NCBI GenBank assembly: GCA_963922205.1
Contig: CAWUHX010000257.1
Location: 186,001 to 250,000 of the forward strand
Origin: Romanomermis culicivorax
Lineage: Eukaryota; Nematoda; Enoplea; Mermithida; Mermithidae
Direction: 5' to 3'
Length of the DNA stretch: 64,000 bases
In this document: piece by piece, positions 21,401-31,912 of the stretch
Layout: the number at the start of each line of letters is the position of its first letter
Numbering within the stretch: the stretch's first letter is position 1
Position numbers and translations under genes: made by a program
The notes under the pieces: model-generated
Told to the model about the DNA's origin: nothing
Database searches by the model: none
The model's input: only the letters and a program-made list of their open reading frames with translations

Positions 21401-23264
21401 GGAAAATACAATGGCTTGAAAAAGCTGGTCAGTGACTAGGCTTCAAATAGTGTCTATAGGGTCCATTGTATGGCCCATAGATTACACCTTGCAATACGAG
21501 CAGTTATAGAATCAGTACCCTACTATGTAAACTTTGAGTCCACAGTTAATGGGTTCACAATTTCTGTAACCGCCATGGTCACAAGAGAAAATCCCATCTA
21601 CGTGCACTCCCCAGTGCCCTTGACCTTAGCATGCTGGAACTTATATTTTTGAAACATGCTGGATTCCATCTAAATTTAATGCCTTAAAGAGCATCAACAA
21701 TACCTGGTATTTGGTTGTTATGGACTTAGATGCCATTTCTGTTGATCAAAGCTTCAATGATTTAACTCGGAATGAAGCAAAGGGTTTGTCGCAAAAATTA
21801 AAACAACATTTTTTTGTTGACCTTACAATTTACTTGTGATGTCCTGTTAATGCTAACGCATTAGTCAAAATGCTTGCAGCAACGAAGAGGCGTCCTTATT
21901 GGGGCTGAGGAATACAAGGACAATCTAATTGATGCATTTGAAAGCTTAAAATCAACAGATGATAGCTTCCTTGCCTACTACCTGATGCATGTTGTATGTT
22001 CAGAAAGCCCAACAGCTCGAAAATGTTCATTGAACAATTATGATCAATAAGCCAGTTTTCAGTGGCAAACAGTGAAACTAGAATCAGACACAAGAGAATG
22101 AGTTCCAAAGTTGGACACTTATCCTTCCCAATTGTTGAATGCCATGATTGATCAACTAAAAAGTTATTTTCCAGAAGGTGATCTTAAAAACTTTGATGTT
22201 CTTCCTGAAAAGTTGCCAAAAAGGAAGCGCAGGTACTGTTCTATGGCATAGAGAACATTCAGGCTTTGGCAGAAAAATTTGGCAATTTGGCTTGGACCCA
22301 CAGACCACAACAGCGCAATGGACACAGGTATTGGTCAAGATTATTGCAACAGAAGAATTCTGCTATTTCCAAGGTGTGCAGGCCAATTATTTTTGGGAGC
22401 ATTATCTAAATTCAGATTCTATTAGCTTGGGTGAGGACATATTGAAGCTTATCAAATTAGCAATGGTTCTACCAATGGGAAGTGCAGATGCCGAATGGGG
22501 GTTTTCAATCATGAACCACATCTGAACAGCAAGAAGAGCACAGCTCCAGGGCAATAAGCTTAATAATCTGCTTCATCTTAGAATTACTGGTCCCAATGAG
22601 ACTGAAAAATTTAATGCATCAAAATATGCAGAAGTGTGGGTGAGTCAAAATCACTCAAGAACTGATGATCCCTCAGGTCAAAAGAAGAAGCGACCAAATG
22701 AAATAGATTTGGAGGAATCTGAAAATGAAAATAATGTCTATTTACCATCAAGTACATTATTTTAACGATGAAAATATTTTTGTATCAGCTTGTAGTTAGA
22801 AATTTTACCAGCAGTATTAACAAATTTGCCTTATCATTTATTTTTTCCATTAAAAATTGCACTTTCTTCTCCCTTGATTTAAATCACTACAATTGCACAT
22901 TTTAAAATTCTGTAGACTGAAGTTTTTGATAAATGCTGTCAGTAGATAATTTTAAATCATGTGTGATTTTGGGCACTACTGGGTTATTTATACAAAAAAT
23001 TTCACTTTGTGCACAAAATTCATGTAAATTTAAAACAATGTTTTGACAAAAAGCCCTAAAAGCTGTCCATCAAGAGTGACTATCCAGCTAATACAGGGCC
23101 TCATTGGCTTGAACAAATTTTTACAAGAATATTCTTAATGTTTGTTGTGTTTTACATTGCCAAACTTTGGGTCTATAGTAAACTTTTGCCAAATTTTTGG
23201 CCTATAGTAAACTTCTACCAAATTTTTTAGGGTAGGGTAAATCCATACCCTGTGTGCATTAATG
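18496..23264 (+). mobile_element. hAT transposon of ZNF862/KIAA1586 type, TSD CTACGAGT
   Basis: The left end is CATACATGCACACAG (18496) and the right end is CTGTGTGCATTAATG (23264). Inner CAGGGTATGGA and TCCATACCCTG blocks are also mirrored, with about 13 extra bases between the two motifs on the left. CTACGAGT is exact on both sides (18488-18495, 23265-23272). The interior carries a multi-exon-like transposase remnant on the plus strand (19040-22765). Subterminal TATAGTAA-type words occur at both ends. It is the only element in the window combining CATAC-type ends with a transposase, so it is the likely helper type for the CATAC MITEs. Confidence 0.92.
19040..22765 (+). pseudogene. hAT transposase (ZNF862/KIAA1586-like), degraded
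   Basis: Pieces in order: an N-terminal region of unknown fold (19342-19965, ending at a GTAAAT donor); a small piece at 20023-20154; a zinc-finger-like segment at 20269-20511 (WFEYLPNAQ, then CCLCHKYGK and a later H-x3-H); and a DUF4371/hAT core at 20599-21010 (SLIVDSATDASQNYYLITYF, the first catalytic Asp region). Then come GFASDGAAIMLGKYNGL (21367) and VHCMAHRLHLAIRAV (21462), separated by an in-frame TAG. The C-terminal dimerisation motif LPMGSADAEWGFSIMN (22470) is followed by TGA where ERxFS...K would continue, and a final stop lies at 22763. Frameshifts and stops show the copy is dead as it stands. Some breaks may be introns, which cannot be decided here. Confidence 0.85.
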
Positions 23265-23272
23265 CTACGAGT

Positions 23273-23655
23273 CCTATGGACCCACTTTTGGTCCGTGAAA
23301 ATCTCATCAAGTTTATGAGTCCTTTCATTATCATAGTGATGGGTAACTCATTTAGTGGAAGTGAACAGTCATAAGTTTTGAAAAACCATCGCTCGTAGCA
23401 CTCATAACTCGTGGGCCTGTATGCATAAACTTTATTTTTTGGTGAAACAGCCACTCGTAGCACTCCTTGATCCTAAACTCTGATTTTTGGCGAGACAGTC
23501 ATTCGTAGCTCTCTTAACACGGGATTCGTAACTCGTGATATTTTACTCTTAATACGGAGTTTTGTGGTGAAACCGGGCCCTGGGCGTGCAGTAATTTTAA
23601 TGGCAGAATCCAGGCCATGAGGCTTTAAATTGCAGGTACTTATTTTCGTGACTTC
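23273..23655. repeat. TACGAGT-type repeat continued after the hAT insertion
   Basis: Words such as CTCGTAGCACTC, AACTCGTGGG and TTCGTAACTCGTG repeat here in the inverted sense of 16190-16340, with a GGTGAAACAG block repeated at 23443 and again nearby. The stretch up to 23272 on the other side of the hAT belongs to the same repeat copy. No gene. Confidence 0.45.
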
Positions 23656-23658
23656 TTA

Positions 23659-25290
23659 GTAGAGCTTCACACGACAAAAATTTCGTACCTGGGTACCCGT
23701 TTTTTCATTACCCGGGTATACCCGACCCTGGTACATGTTAAAATGAGTTGTAATGTTGATGTACATATATAATATTAGACAGATACACTGTGAAAATAGA
23801 ATGATGCATTACACACACTCCATAGTCCCTACCACATAATATTTTTCAACACTTGTGTTGAAACACTGGTTGTGTTGTTGTATACAATAGGCTGCATAGG
23901 TAGGTATATTGCAAATATAATGCTAGAGATGATGATTGATACACATCGTCCACGCACCTAGGCTGCATAATACTACACATCACATCACGATAGCTCAATA
24001 TTATTGACGAGACAAAGCAAAATTTGCATACCTCCAGGGTTTTTTTGACCTATGAGTCACAAGCCAAGTGGCTTGTTGACCTTAAATTTCACAGGCCATT
24101 CCAAATTTTTGCAAGATAATTTTATAATATCAGTATACGTGAATAAATTTCAATGCCAGGTAATTTTTTAAAGAAATGTATATATTGAGCATCACGGCAA
24201 TCGATCAAAAAAGAGATATCATTCAACATTTATTCAATAACATTTTAGAGCCGTTAATTCATTAAAATTCAGGAAACATTTGAAATTTTTGAGTTTGATC
24301 GAAGTCTGATCTACAAGCATTGTGAAAAAAAATTTTCCAGCAAACTATCCAAGAACATAATGACTTTGAATTACATGAGAAATCGACGGTTAAGTCGCCT
24401 ATGATGACAAGTGAGAGCCCAAAAAAGCTATTAATCTTTCCTGCCTGAAACGCCGGAAAATTTTTTTGGGTATTGACATTCTGTGATACTGGAAAATCAA
24501 TTTTCCAACCACTTGTTTGGAGAATTAGTTTCGAATTTTCTGTTCAAAGGTCGTAATTTCTGGAATTTCATGTTTGAAAAATTTTAAAATCATTGATTTA
24601 TTCACACACTCTAATGAACTTGGCCACATAGATATGAGCAAGAAGAGTAGAAGTTTCCGAAAACTACTTCCATGAAGCTTTTGGATTGATTTTACGTTAA
24701 GAGAGGAATAATCACTCTAAAAAGTTTACATACTTGACGTATTGATCTTTCTCAAAAAATGTGTCTAGGGAAAAATGTGAATCTTCATTAAATATCAAGA
24801 TGAAATATTGAAGATTACCAATTAAAACATGAGATAATACGTTTAAGATGATTAAAACTATTAAAGATTAAATGATAAATCAAGGTAGACATGTTAGAAG
24901 CAGCGCCTGAGCTAGGAAATAAATAATAATGCTTATTTAATTTATAACCGGCGCAAAACGCCAGAAAATTTTGAGATCATGGCCTTCTAAAATGCACCAA
25001 AATGCATCTTTTCTGTATCCGATATGATCAAACACATGACTCAAAAAATTCTGACAAGCCATTTTTGCTTGTTGGACTAAAATTCTACAAGCCATTTTGT
25101 CAGTCCAACAAGCCATGGCTTGTAAAAGGCTAAAGAAAACTATGCATACACCTCTACTCTCAAGTCTACATATTATACGTGATACAAAACGGGTACCCGA
25201 ATTACCCGTGTACCTGGGTACCCGCGGGTACCCGGGTAATGGTTTTCATTTTGTACCCGGGTAATTCGGGTACCCGGTGTGAAGCTCTAC
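23659..25290. mobile_element. Element with GTAGAGCTTCAC ends and GGGTACCC palindromes
   Basis: Left GTAGAGCTTCACACG (23659) and right GGTGTGAAGCTCTAC (25290) are inverted, and TTA stands outside on both sides, compatible with a 3-bp TSD. Just inside both ends are clusters of GGGTACCC/ACCCGGGTA palindromes. A separate MITE (24035-25144) is inserted between them. A left end with the same AGAGCTTCAC plus ACCCGGATACCC pattern is at 47736-47810. No transposase is seen and the superfamily is not identified. Confidence 0.7.
24035..25144. mobile_element. CAGGGTTTTTTTG MITE nested in 23659-25290
   Basis: Left end CAGGGTTTTTTTGACC (24035) and right end GGCTAAAGAAAACTATG (25144) are imperfect inverted repeats. 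CATACCTC precedes the left end and CATACACCTC follows the right one, a duplication with a 2-nt difference. ACAAGCCA/TGGCTTG blocks lie near both ends, as in the 14997 and 16483 elements. The body carries degenerate GC palindromes near 24450 and 24950. Long stretches match 62035-62961 in reverse complement (for example ACTACTTCCATGAAGCTT) and part of 39513-39800. Confidence 0.65.
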
Positions 25291-25585
25291 TTAAGCAAGA
25301 AGGCGCCGCATTGCGGTAGTCAATGGGGCGTTGCAATTGTGGAATGATTTTTCGAAATGCGAATTAGGTTCACTATTTTTTTCCATTTTTCGCCATATCG
25401 TTTTTTTCACTTTAAAATGCCCCCATATGCTTTATTTATGCATTTTTGAGCTTTCTGGATATATACTTTACGTTCAAGAACAATTTGTAAATTTGTGTCA
25501 CGGGGGATTGTAACTATTTACTGTAGAAGGCCTGGATTGCGCCTTTGACGATGTGCTATCATTAGATTAAGAATGCATGCTCTGC

Positions 25586-26032
25586 CATACATGTAATTGG
25601 GGGGGGAAGTGCTATGGGAACCCCCCCCAGAAATCGTCGACCATATGGTTAGCCATTGGGCGACCCCCCCCCCCGCCAGGATTTTCCAATCCTAAGGCTA
25701 GCCATATGGTAGCCCTAGAAACCCCCATAGTTTTAGTCGGAAAAATACTGAAAAATGTCATTTTTTCCATGAAAAATGTCAATTTTTGAACAAAAATTAG
25801 TCAAAAACGTCAATTTTCTCGGCGCTTCGCGCCATAAGTACATATTTTATCATTTTTTAGACAAAAATTACTACTTTATAAACCATTTTTCGGACATTTT
25901 TCATGGAAAAAATCGAATTTTTTTCCTTCAGGGACCCCTCCCCCCGAAATTTTGGGAATTACTGACCCTCGGCCCCAAAAAAGTGCTCCAACCCATCTCC
26001 CCCCCAGACCTCGGAGCTCCGTTACATGTATG
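25586..26032. mobile_element. CATACATGTAA MITE, TSD TGCTCTGC/TCCTCTGC
   Basis: It begins CATACATGTAATTGGGG (25586) and ends GCTCCGTTACATGTATG (26032). The flanking octamers TGCTCTGC (25578-25585) and TCCTCTGC (26033-26040) differ at one base. The body has C/G homopolymers and CCATATGGT words. 48197-48637 is the same element in reverse orientation. Length 447 bp, non-coding; the two open frames at 25577-26099 follow the repeat and have no family resemblance. Confidence 0.86.
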
Positions 26033-26164
26033 TCCTCTGCAATGTGGTATAAAATTGTTTGCCCTATTTTTGCAATTTACACTTTCTAGCAGGTTTTAAA
26101 ATGCCAAGAATGAGAGGTAAAAACAGCGAAAAAGCTGGTTCTCTCCACTCAAATGATTAATCTA

Positions 26165-27225
26165 TATGTGCATTCCTACAGCTCAAAAGAACCGAAAACT
26201 TTCCTATGCATTAGATAGTTAATGATGTCTCCTAATTGCCTTCAAAAAATGAAAAAACTTCGTATACTGCTATAGGGTTAAATTTACAAAAGACTAGATT
26301 TTGATTATTAATTTTTGATCAATAAAAGCCGGGTTTTCTCGAAATTATGTGTTTCAGATTAGAGGACAATAAGGCATTGGGAGTGAACATTAATAGAAAA
26401 AAGTATCACAAACTTTTGAGACAGTCAGTTTCGAAAAAATCCCTTTCAGCCTGCAAAATTGAGTTGCAAGTGTCGGGTAGTTCATAGCTTCTGCTTCGTT
26501 TCTCATATAAATCGTCTGCTTCAGCTTAATAATAGTAGGTTCCTTGGACTTCATGAGGGCGATTATCTTCCCATGATCAGTGACTGAGGACTCACTGGTA
26601 AAAACTGGATATCGCTTAAATATCATCTTTCGTCTGAGAAGTTTTTTTTCGTCAAATTTGCTCAGTAGAAATTGCTTCTGCTTTGCTGTGGGCGTTTTAC
26701 ATGTTCTTTGACTTTTGACGCCCTTCCCTCTTCTACAATATTTGTTATTAAAGCCGACCTTATGTAAAAGATGTATTTTTGACTCCGTCAAAAAGTGTTG
26801 CACATTTTAGTGAATTTACTATGAGGCAGCCTGTTTGACGCCATTAGTCCCACGCCTTCAAGATTACAAGCATTCTACACTGCAGGGAGTACCAACACAA
26901 TGACTCGAATTTACAGATGGAAAGTGATATATTCGAAACGGATTGCTTCAAAAGTTTGTGATGTTTTGTTTTTCGACTCATGTCCACTCTCAAAACTTTA
27001 CTGCCCTCTAATCGGAAACACAAAATTTCGAGAAAAGCCAACTTTTGTTAATCAAAAATTAATAATAGAATTGAACAAATAAAATAGTTCGAAAATTTTT
27101 GTAGGTTTAACCCCCCAAGCAGTGCATGAAGTCTCTTTTTTTGATTGCAATTAGGAGACTTCATGAACTATATACTGCACTGGAAAATTTTCGGTTCTTT
27201 TGAGCTTCAGCAGTACATATAGCAG
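26165..27225. mobile_element. Foldback element with ~300-bp inverted arms
   Basis: Left arm 26165-26470 and right arm 26898-27225 are diverged inverted copies. AGCTCAAAAGAACCGAAAA (26181) mirrors TTTTCGGTTCTTTTGAGCT (27190), GTCTCCTAATTGC mirrors GCAATTAGGAGAC, and AAACTTTTGAGACAGTC (26411) mirrors the region near 26945. The loop holds part of a minus-strand open frame (26390-26803). No clear TSD was found. The element may belong to an unrecognised DNA-transposon family. Confidence 0.6.
26390..26803 (-). CDS. Unrecognised ORF in the foldback loop, 137 codons
   Basis: A continuous minus-strand frame with a basic, soluble-looking product: a Cys/Lys-rich start (KYCRRGKGVKSQRTCK), then PTAKQKQFLLSKFDEKK, then a mixed helical part ending in VCDTFFY. 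No transmembrane segment or signal peptide. Its 3' third overlaps the left inverted arm. The PTAKQKQFLLSKF part vaguely recalls a segment found next to zinc fingers in some invertebrate proteins, but I do not assign it. It could be a decayed transposon gene or chance. Confidence 0.3.
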   Translation of the reverse strand: MQHFLTESKIHLLHKVGFNNKYCRRGKGVKSQRTCKTPTAKQKQFLLSKFDEKKLLRRKMIFKRYPVFTSESSVTDHGKIIALMKSKEPTIIKLKQTIYMRNEAEAMNYPTLATQFCRLKGIFSKLTVSKVCDTFFY

Positions 27226-28465
27226 GCTTTTTTAGCACAGTGCCAATATAGTTGGGCCTGTGCTAATGAAAATTTAGTTGTGCTAAAAAACGTAAAATAA
27301 ATCAGCGAAAGTTAGCGGCTGTGCTAATGGCACTCGTACTAAAAAAAATAATCTTGACATGAGTCATTTAAGTAGAAAAAACCAGTTTTATCGCCGTTTT
27401 TACCATCTCGTTTTTGACATTTTCAAACTGGATAAAAAGTGCAAAATGCAAAATAGTGCAAGCATTTTCATACCACGCTATAGAGCATTGAATTCTGCAT
27501 CTAATGAATGCTCAGCGATAAAGTTGCTTCATTCCTGGGACGATTATACATTACATCACATAAATTAACAGACAAATGTTAAAAAATGCGAAAATTCCCA
27601 ACCTTGAGGTACTGTACTAAGTGAATTTTATTCTTTGTGGAAGATAAAAATTACCTCAATATTCGGCATGCAAAACTCGTTCTAATGTCTCGTTTTTGAC
27701 ATTTATCAAGCAGTGATTTTGCCACAATTGGAGTCGCAATTATCGGAAAATGCAATTATAAAATGGTGTTCAAACTCCAAGTCGTGTGATCCTTTAGCGT
27801 ACATCAATTCTCGTAGTTTTTCGTCAATAGGAAAAAGACATCGTTAATTATCTGTTGCGTATTGAAATTTTTGGCACTTCTAAGTTTTAACAATCGTTAT
27901 GATGATTTCTGTAAAAAAATTTCAATTTCAGCTCTCAAAATTCAACATTTCGAGCAGCGTTGTATTCTTAAGACGCATTTTACACTAGTAAATACTAATG
28001 TAAATTGTAGCCGACTTATTGGCTTAATATTGGGTAATATAAGTTTACAGAACGTGATCTCTTACGCATCTAAACCTGCAAAATTTGAAAGAAGTGCATA
28101 TCGAAAGTGAAAAGGATCAAACATTATCAACTCTTGTCTTGAGTCAAGTAGACGAAATGAGTAACATTTTCGTTTCTAACGCCCTATGTTACGTCAAATA
28201 TTGGATTTTAAAGTGACATTAATTTTTACTCAACACAGCTCTCTGTAAAAGAAGCTAAATTTTCTCCGAACGTGTGTTCTATTAACTTCAAAGAATGGCC
28301 ATAATCCAGAACCTTTTTTGATATTTGTGTAGTTTTCGTTTGGAAGCACATTTGTTTTCCTGGAAGTAATCTGTTGTAAATTTTTCTAAAACTATGCTAG
28401 TACTGGATGACTTCCATTATTTGACCAAACTTATCGTGATTTGAACGATTTTTCGTTATCATCAG
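27226..28465. other. Intron DNA with AGCACAG/GTGCTAA repeat remnants
   Basis: At 27222-27350 the words TTAGCACAGTGCC, GTGCTAATG and TTGTGCTAAAAAA recur. Similar words occur at 31605-31800 (GGTGCTAACG, ATTAGCACAGC). The rest up to the acceptor ATCATCAG (28465) is AT-rich; short open frames at 27359 and 27862 have no recognisable content. Confidence 0.35.
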
Positions 28466-28676
28466 AAATCTATCGGTTTTTAGACGATTCTTCGGACAGT
28501 GACGATGAGATTGATAGCGACATTTATGATCAAATTGTCAAAGGTGATTTGGATGTGGATGAAAAAGACCTCGATGAAGAACTAAAAAAATCGGGAATTG
28601 GCCTCAACACGGAAAATTTATTGCAACTATTGAGCGATAAGCAGAAGCGACGGTTCCACGAGTTCTTAACTCAAAA
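28466..28676 (+). CDS. ZNHIT2: ZNHIT2-like protein, next exon
   Basis: The acceptor ATCATCAG ends at 28465. The first two bases complete the split codon left by the exon ending at 14936 (phase 1), giving Glu and then IYRFLDDSSDSDDEIDSD, a long acidic stretch and ENLLQLLSDKQKRRFHEFLT. That last block fits the conserved LxxLxPxEKxxFxxLL segment after the acidic region of ZNHIT2 proteins, which supports joining it to the finger exon. It ends at a GTAAGA donor (28677) in phase 2, or reads straight to a TAA. The next part of the family, a Trp-rich segment, was not found downstream with certainty. Confidence 0.72.
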
Positions 28677-28730
28677 GTAAGACTTCAAATAATCCGGGAG
28701 AAGTAGCTCCGATTCGGTACACGGTTTAAC

Positions 28731-28982
28731 CATACATGCACACACGGAGGGTCAGGGTTAGGTAAACCCTCCTACTGGAGACTCTGGACACCCCTCCCTG
28801 GCCTGAAAAAATTGTCAAACACTCCTCTCAGAACTTTTACGAAGACAGTTTTTTGATATTTTTAATCCATAAAAAGCATGCTTGTGGAACTTTTTTTTTG
28901 TTTTTTGCTCACCCACCCTCACCCCACTCGATGAAAAGTTCAAAGACCCTACCCCGTGGAGAATTCTTGCCGTGCATGTCTG
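28731..28982. mobile_element. CATACATGCACAC MITE, TSD GGTTTAAC/GGCTTAAC
   Basis: The ends are CATACATGCACACACGG (28731) and GCCGTGCATGTCTG (28982), with flanks GGTTTAAC (28723-28730) and GGCTTAAC (28983-28990). It shares its outer CATACATGCACAC with the left end of the transposase-bearing element at 18496. The 252-bp body has CCTGGCCTGAAAAAATTGTC and ACGAAGACAGTTTTTT blocks. A second, endless copy of the body follows at 29135-29300. Confidence 0.85.
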
Positions 28983-29134
28983 GGCTTAACGCAGGTTTCT
29001 GATAGAATAAAAAGCTGCTTTTGAACCGAAATTTTAGCATGGCTATGAAATACAAGAAAATAGTTGTTTGAATCCAGGCTTAATGTATAGCTGAAATTGA
29101 TGAAATTGTCTAGCAGAATCGCACTAAGCATACA

Positions 29135-29300
29135 AACTTCCCTGGCTTGAAAAAATTGTCAAACCCCCTGAACTTTTCCGGAGACAGTTTTTTTAATGAT
29201 TTTTTTGCATCTTTTGTGTGAAAAACATCCTCGTGGAGCTCTTTTTGTTTTTTCTGCTCACCCACCCCTAAATAAAAAGTCCGAGAACCCCCTGGAATGA
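29135..29300. repeat. Truncated second copy of the 28731 MITE body
   Basis: CCTGGCTTGAAAAAATTGTC, GGAGACAGTTTTTTTAATG and CTGCTCACCCACCCC repeat the interior of 28731-28982 in the same orientation, but neither terminus is present. The minus-strand open frame over it (29110-29307) is not supported. Confidence 0.7.
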
Positions 29301-29737
29301 CGTTCATTTCCGGCGCTGAGTCAAGTCAATAATGAAATAATGTTACACTCAGTTCGTCGATTATTATCATTGCAACTTTTGTTGGATCCAGCATACCTGG
29401 GTTAGGCTTATTTTGTACGTACCCCGAGTCAAATTGTTCTAAGATTTGTTGTCATTTTTCACAAGGATTGTTTCAATATTCTTAATAAGTGCTTTTTCAT
29501 CTTTCAAATGCACGCTTTCAAGCTTGTTTTAGCATTTTGATGTTCTACTTCTGATCAGTAGTTCGTGTGGATTGAGTGGAAAATCAGGATTTTAAATTTT
29601 AGGTCACATAATACTGACTACAGTAAAATAGGATTTTTAGCACGAGACCCATTACCATTCATGCTAATGAAAAAATATTTCATTAACATAGTTAGCACGG
29701 TTGAAAAATATAACTTTTGGTGTCAAACTAGTGTCTG

Positions 29738-31124
29738 CAGGGTTTTTTAGGTCAATTAGCAGCCACGGCTCCTAAAAATTATGATTAGCACCTAAAAATT
29801 TAGAAGCACAAGCCAAATTGGCTTGTAAAAATTGGAGCTTTAAAGACCCTTTTGATAAGTGAGTTTCCTGTCCAGAGATGCATTCTGATGCGTTTTAAAG
29901 AAAAACTACCTAAAATTTTCCGGCGCTTTGCGCCGGATTTCAAGTCATTTATGATTCTTGTTATAATTTATGTTGTGCGGTTGGAAAATATTGGCCTAGA
30001 TTACGCTTCAGCATGTTATGGATGAATGTTTGACCTTGTATTGTTTTTTCACATATTTGACGAAAACCTAGATTTTTCTATTTTCACAAAATCGTTTTGT
30101 GGCCCCCTAGAATTTTCGACTTTCGCCAACATAACTTTTTCATTTGGGAAATGATTAAGGCATCATCAGCATGGAAAAATGACACAGGTTCTTCTTTCTG
30201 AAGAAGCCATCCAAATTCTTTGTTGCTTGCCTGATTTTTGGATTTTAGTTTGCCCCATCGAAAACATTGAAAACTGAAAAATTAGACCTTTCATGCTGCA
30301 AATAGATCCAATGCTATAGAATATCAATATTCAAAAATATCTCTTGATGCTAAGCGCCGGCATTAATTACCGATATCCAAGTCCGAAGTAAAATACCTAC
30401 CACGCTTTTTTATGCTTTATACGTTTGAAAACAATCATAAATAATTATAGAAATAATAGATCGAAAATGTTAGAAAAATGTTTGAACGCTTTCACCAACG
30501 AAATACTGAAAACAAACATCACGATCAATCATCAGTAATTACATAAGAATCTGCTGAAAAAATCAATTTTCGGACGTACGTTTTAAAGGCTTCGAAATCA
30601 AAATTTTTCGCGCTGGCGCCGAATAAATTAGGTTAGCCAGTCTTTTGATTTTTTATCCAAAACTCAGCAAATTCAGTTTTAAAATTCTGGAACTAACGCA
30701 AAGTGAATGAAATACAAGGGAAGTAACCTTAAATCATTTTTCTGATGAAACTGGCGAATTTGTCGATTTTAGAGTGAGCAAGTAAAAACGTATCTGTGCT
30801 GCCAAATTTTTTCCTCAGGTTGCACATGGCAACCTGGCTTTTCCAGAAAATAATCCTGATAATTGGTTTGAATAATGACTGATCTAATATGTGAGTCTTA
30901 TTCTGTTTGATTGAGATTATAGTCTCAATGGTTGATCCGTTATGTGGACTTATACTGTGATTTTGAAGAGTGTTTCCAAATGAATTTGTTCAAAAAAGCA
31001 TTGTTTTTGTACTCTCACATTCGTTTACAAACTTTTAGTTTTGGCTTATTGAAATTAGGATTGGCCTGCAAAATTTTGACCCTAGGAACCAATTGGCCTG
31101 TCGAAAAAAATTTAAAAAAATCTG
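29738..31124. mobile_element. Probable CAGGGTTTTTTAGG MITE
   Basis: The left end CAGGGTTTTTTAGGTC is clear and is followed by GGCTCCTAAAAATT and ATTGGCTTGTAAAAAT blocks. The proposed right end TTTAAAAAAATCTG (31124), preceded by AATTGGCCTGTCG, fits the family, but the flanks AGTGTCTG and GTTTTCTG agree at only five of eight bases. Inside are the palindrome CCGGCGCTTTGCGCCGG (29920) and a stretch (30100-30640) related to 33240-33640 and 48640-49100. Confidence 0.4.
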
Positions 31125-31352
31125 GTTTTCTGATATTCTGCTTTTATTGTATAAGCAACTCATGAAATCATGCTTGATGTTGGTACTTTCAAATTATGCA
31201 CTTGGTTGGTTAACTGACAAGTTCAGTGGTTAGTTTGACAGTAAAATTTTCAGGTGTCGCTAGTCATGTTCCCTTTTGGATAAAAGTTAACATGTTTTCA
31301 TTGTATCTGGAGCTGCGCTTTAATTTCAATATAGGTTCGATTTATTTTTCAG

Positions 31353-31544
31353 AAACTCGCTATTACTGATTTGCATAAACTGCAGCATATGTCAAAACAG
31401 CTGTTCTCAAATTACGTAAGTGGTGCCCAACAAGTTAGAGCCGAACCTGATGCGTATCCGAGCCACAGTCATTTACTAAGCAAAAGTGACGAAGAGAATA
31501 GGGATATTGGCGGAGTTGTTATTCGTGAAAACGACGATTTTTGA
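31353..31544 (+). CDS. Terminal coding exon of an unassigned gene
   Basis: A strong acceptor TTTATTTTTCAG ends at 31352. The next 63 codons are open in one frame and end in TGA, with balanced coding-like composition: KLAITDLHKLQHMSKQLF, then SNYVSGAQQVRAEP, then HSHLLSKSDEENRDIGG and the end VVIRENDDF. The first half looks helical and the tail acidic. I do not recognise the family. On the same strand it could be the last exon of the ZNHIT2-like gene (at least one exon would have to lie between, because 28676 ends in phase 2) or of another gene. No AATAAA is seen close downstream. Confidence 0.5.
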   Translation, partial: KLAITDLHKLQHMSKQLFSNYVSGAQQVRAEPDAYPSHSHLLSKSDEENRDIGGVVIRENDDF

Positions 31545-31912
31545 TTTTTCATCCCAATTGTGTGATATCTGTAATTTTCTTCTCGAACTTTTTCAAAAAT
31601 TTCTCGCTCTCAGTGATTAGCACGGGTGCTAACGTCAAAAAATTTCCATTAGCACAGCTCTGCTAAAAACCACTGCAGTAAAATCAATGTTATATACGAA
31701 CAGTGTTTTTTTAGCGGCACACTTATTAGTAGTGTCGCTAATGGTAGTTTGACTCCATTAGCGCAGAAAAATTGTATTAGCGCCTCACTAGTTTATTTCT
31801 TTTCACAATAGTGACCAAGTTATTAGTGACTGTATTAAGCATTATTGAGAAATGTGTTATTGTAAATTTATTTTTTGACAGAAATCATTAAAACGTACCT
31901 ACCTATATTCAT
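31545..31912. other. Non-coding DNA with AGCAC/GCGCTAAT repeat words
   Basis: GATTAGCACGGGTGCTAACG and AGCGGCACACTTATTAG-like words relate this to 27222-27350. No exon is seen. Confidence 0.3.

Noticed and set aside
31252..31330. Possible exon (VASHVPFWIKVN) that could supply the Trp-containing part of ZNHIT2
   Set aside because: The phase does not fit the exon ending at 28676, and the intron to 31353 would be only about 20 nt.
27229..31666. CAGGCTTTTTTAGCAC (27229) and TGCTAAAAACCACTG (31666) as two ends of one element
   Set aside because: The ends match only partly, flanking octamers do not agree, and the interval includes the ZNHIT2 exon.
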